From the NCBI RefSeq assembly GCF_901000735.1, contig NC_081542.1, positions 48,828,088 to 48,892,087 on the forward strand: a DNA stretch of 64,000 nt, written 5' to 3'. This DNA is from Corylus avellana. Lineage: Eukaryota; Streptophyta; Magnoliopsida; Fagales; Betulaceae. A program made the translations under genes and the position numbers. Below the pieces are notes generated by a model. It searched no databases and was not told the origin of the DNA. It saw only the letters and a list, made by a program, of their open reading frames with translations. The stretch's first letter is position 1. Every line of letters starts with the position of its first letter. Below, piece after piece: positions 61,533 through 64,000 of the stretch.

Positions 61533-62752
61533 GGTTAATTACTTTATTAATATTTCCATTTATACTTTTTTATTTTTTTTCTTTATGTTCGCAAATTAGC
61601 AAAATTTGATACCTGCCTTATTATGAGAAATAGCAAAATTGATATTTCTGTTTTTTTCGTCAGTCTAAATTGATGGAATTTCACCTCATCGACACGTGTC
61701 ACTCTCAAAATATGTCACGTGTCTTAAAAAAATTAAAAATAATAAAATAATAATAATAAAAAAACTAAAAAAAAAAAAAAAAAATTCTGTTGTTGGCTTC
61801 TACGGAATTCCATTCCAGTTCCTTTCAATCCCGGAAAACGACATCATCGGCGATCTCCATCAACGGCTACAAGCAATCGGGCGTGAACATGGCACTTTCC
61901 CAAGATAAGAGAGCGAAGTGTTGCGGAAACTGGTCGATTGTTTTATTCCCTTGGGATTTTACTCATCAGGCGTGAACTTGTCAAAAGATATGGCTGTAAA
62001 TCAACAGAATTAAAACTGGCTGTCCAGTTCATCCTCGTGAGCGTGTAATGGGTACACCCACTGGGGTCTTCCATGGACAAAAGCGTAGGAAATTAGTGCT
62101 CCTCTGGGTATAACACGTGTCGACGTTCAAGCACGGCAGCCGGAATTTCCTCCATAGCTTGCTGTCTCTTAATACCAGTAGCGCGTGTTTGCGGGTCAGC
62201 GTGAAAAACTGAGATCCAACCCGGAATCGCTCGAACGAGACTTCGGGAAGCGCGACGTCCTCGCCGCGAGCGTTGTAGCTAGGGGTCGACCAAGGTGGGC
62301 TTGTCGGAGAGTATTTCGATGAAGCTCTGATACGTTGGGACAGGTTTCGACGAGAGTGTTTCTTTCAAGATTGTTAACCTTAAAAGTGTTGCGGAAAAGG
62401 AATTTTTAGACGAAGTGGAAGGAATGCAGAGGGACGCAATGCTGGGATAAGAGAGCGAAGTACAAATTCAATGGGTCGTCGAGAAGCATCGTGGCAAGTA
62501 GTCTACGCACGGCGGAGATGAGAGGAGGCGACGCCCGCTCCGTAGAAGCCAACAACAGAATTTTTATTTTATTTTTTTATTTTTCATAGTCGACATGTGT
62601 CGCGATATTATTGGATATGAGACTGACGGAAAAAACGGTGGTAACAATTTTGCTATTTCTCATAGGCCAGGTATCAAATTTTACTGTTTTACATATATAG
62701 GGAGAAAAAAATAAAAAAATGTAAACCGAGGTACTAATAAAGTAGTTAACTC
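61533..62752 (-). mobile_element. Pack-MULE-like element carrying a broken GT14/DUF266 gene fragment (1.2 kb)
   Basis: Long terminal inverted repeats of about 270 bp: left GGTTAATTACTTTATTAATA against right complement GAGTTAACTACTTTATTAGT, continuing through ATTTGATACCTG words to an inner AATTCTGTTGTTGGCTTCTA on both sides (61785 and the complement near 62566). Between the repeats, about 730 bp are GC-rich. On the minus strand they code pieces of a plant Core-2/I-branching (DUF266, GT14) glycosyltransferase: DDPLNLYFALLSQHCVPLHS, then in other frames FRVGSQFFTLTRKHALLVL and KLWRKFRLPCLNVD. Stops and frameshifts separate the pieces, so it is not a working enzyme. Copy A at about 54735 gives an empty site. 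Flanks are only roughly duplicated. Confidence 0.78.
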
Positions 62753-63609
62753 TTTATATGTAATACTATTTATTAGATTGTTATACGATTGATATATAAT
62801 TAAGATGACATAACAATAAAAATCGATTGTTAATTTTTTTTAAGCCTTGATTTTCACCGCTACATAATTAAATTATATAACAATTTAGTAAAAAGCATTA
62901 CTCATTCTTAATTTGCCAATTTATCACCTGACGGTCTGATTCGGTACCTTGAAGGTGAAATCTTGGAGAAGTGGTTGAGAATGATTGGGCTTTGAAATAT
63001 GCAGGAGCATACGAGACTTGGTACTAGAAAGTTGAGGTCCACTTGCACTTGTTCTAGATATGAACGATGATATCATCGGTCGTTGATGGTCTCAAGAAAA
63101 TTTTTGTAAGGTTGGATACATATATTAGGGCATGGATTTCATAAGCATTCACACAAGTCTGATTAATATTAATCGCCTTAAAAATTACTGATATCGTAAT
63201 GAAACATGGTCAAATTAAAACTCAATTGATCTTGTGAAAGCGAAGTAGAGAGAGAAAGTTTTAGTTGATTGTGGTGAAGGGTGATAGAAGTGTGGATAAG
63301 GGAAAGAAGATCCCTAGCCTATTTGATCAAGTCGGAGACTATTCAAAATTTCAGATTGGCCGGTATTTGAACACCCCTATTTGCACCAATTTGATCATGC
63401 GTAGGACCAATTTTTCCAATTTTTTCATATATATAGGGCTTGGGCCGAGGGACTATGCAGGACTGAATGCCTAGGCCTGCCGAACGTAATAATGCCAGCC
63501 TAACAAGGCAACGAGCCCAATCCACTTAGTTTGCCAGGTAAAGCAGGAGATCCGTGAAGCACTAAATTAGTGTGTTTATTTGATCTATACACTCATCTTT
63601 GCATGTTGC

Positions 63610-64000
63610 TACATTAAGCACTAAAGATAGGTCTCCAAATAATTAAGAGAGAGATACAAGTTCTCGTTATTTTATTACATATTTATGCAGATATAGTTTA
63701 GAACGGCTTATCTTATCTTATCTTATTGTATCTTTTAGTCTTTTATTAGGTTTCTTTGTTAGTCGTTAATTCTATCTTATCTTTCAGCCTTTATTTGAAT
63801 TAGGTTTCATTGTTAGTCTTTTATTTGGTTTAGTTGTCTTTCTTAGACTTCTAAATTAATTTTATTTAATTGTTATTTTAAAATTAGGAGTCTTGGGCTA
63901 TAAATAGATGCTTATAACCTTTAACAATTCAGTTCTCATTGTTTGTTTTGTTTATCAATAAAGATTACTCAGAGTTTGAGTTTCTTCATTGTTTTCCTTA
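63610..64000 (+). mobile_element. Possible LTR or promoter region cut by the window end
   Basis: Begins where homology to copy A stops. Contains TCTTATCTTATCTTAT repeats, a TATA-like GGGCTATAAATAGATGC and a polyadenylation-like CAATAAAG, an order often seen in plant LTRs. No end or target duplication is visible within the window. Confidence 0.3.

Larger units (their letters stand above)
55901..63608. repeat. Segmental tandem duplication, copy B
   Basis: Pairs with 48798-55598. About 0.9 kb longer, mainly because of the 1.2-kb Pack-type element and unmatched sequence at about 60340-61100, and shorter where copy A has the solo LTR and MITE B. Confidence 0.85.
59524..64000. other. Upstream flank of ankyrin copy B and window end
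   Basis: CT-rich leader (about 59530-59700), sequence homologous to the copy A flank, an unmatched AT-rich stretch (about 60340-61100), the Pack-type element (61533-62752), the older MITE (about 62758-62908), and an LTR- or promoter-like end (63610-64000). No intact gene. Confidence 0.6.

Overview
This is a piece of a plant nuclear genome, from a woody-type dicot. The evidence is AT-rich DNA, genes with many short GT-AG introns, and plant-only families (PPi-dependent phosphofructokinase beta, OVATE proteins, ankyrin-PGG membrane proteins). Between the genes lie dense MITEs, SINE/LINE debris and LTR remnants. Fagales or another rosid would fit, but the sequence does not settle the species. I found no operon, CRISPR, phage or bacterial feature.

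Layout, left to right. 606-3187 (-) is a PUX4-like UBX/SEP cofactor of CDC48. 5129-5644 (+) is a small acidic coiled-coil protein. 6548-12262 (-) is a 14-exon AAA ATPase with a likely organelle-targeting N-terminus. 14890-21307 (+) is an intron-bearing arginyl-tRNA synthetase locus that is a pseudogene, with several frameshifts, a premature stop and a deletion. 22646-23674 (-) is a single-exon serine-rich plant protein. About 23.7-34.5 kb is a gene-poor, repeat-rich stretch. 34545-41266 (-) is the 16-exon catalytic beta subunit of PPi-fructose-6-phosphate phosphotransferase. 47332-47859 (+) is an OVATE family protein. 48.8-63.6 kb is a tandem duplication carrying two intact ankyrin-repeat/PGG genes (48937-52648 and 56057-59523, both -).

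The genes are independent eukaryotic transcription units and form no common pathway. PUX4 and the small coiled-coil gene are divergent, with about 0.5 kb between the PUX4 start codon and the apparent 5' leader of its neighbour. The two ankyrin genes are recent paralogues.

The most informative structure is in the mobile DNA. At least four foldback elements have clean 9-bp target duplications typical of Mutator-class MITEs, and others are less perfect. A perfect solo LTR sits in one copy of the ankyrin duplication and is absent from the other. The second copy holds a 1.2-kb element with long inverted repeats that carries a broken piece of a GT14/DUF266 glycosyltransferase gene (Pack-MULE-like). 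Three small retroposons have perfect 13-18 bp target duplications; one is only 20 bp long. I do not see an obviously new biological system here. The best leads are the Pack-type element, the duplicated ankyrin locus with its two usable empty sites, and the decaying tRNA-synthetase copy. Exon boundaries were read by eye from GT-AG sites, frame continuity and family knowledge, with no transcript evidence.
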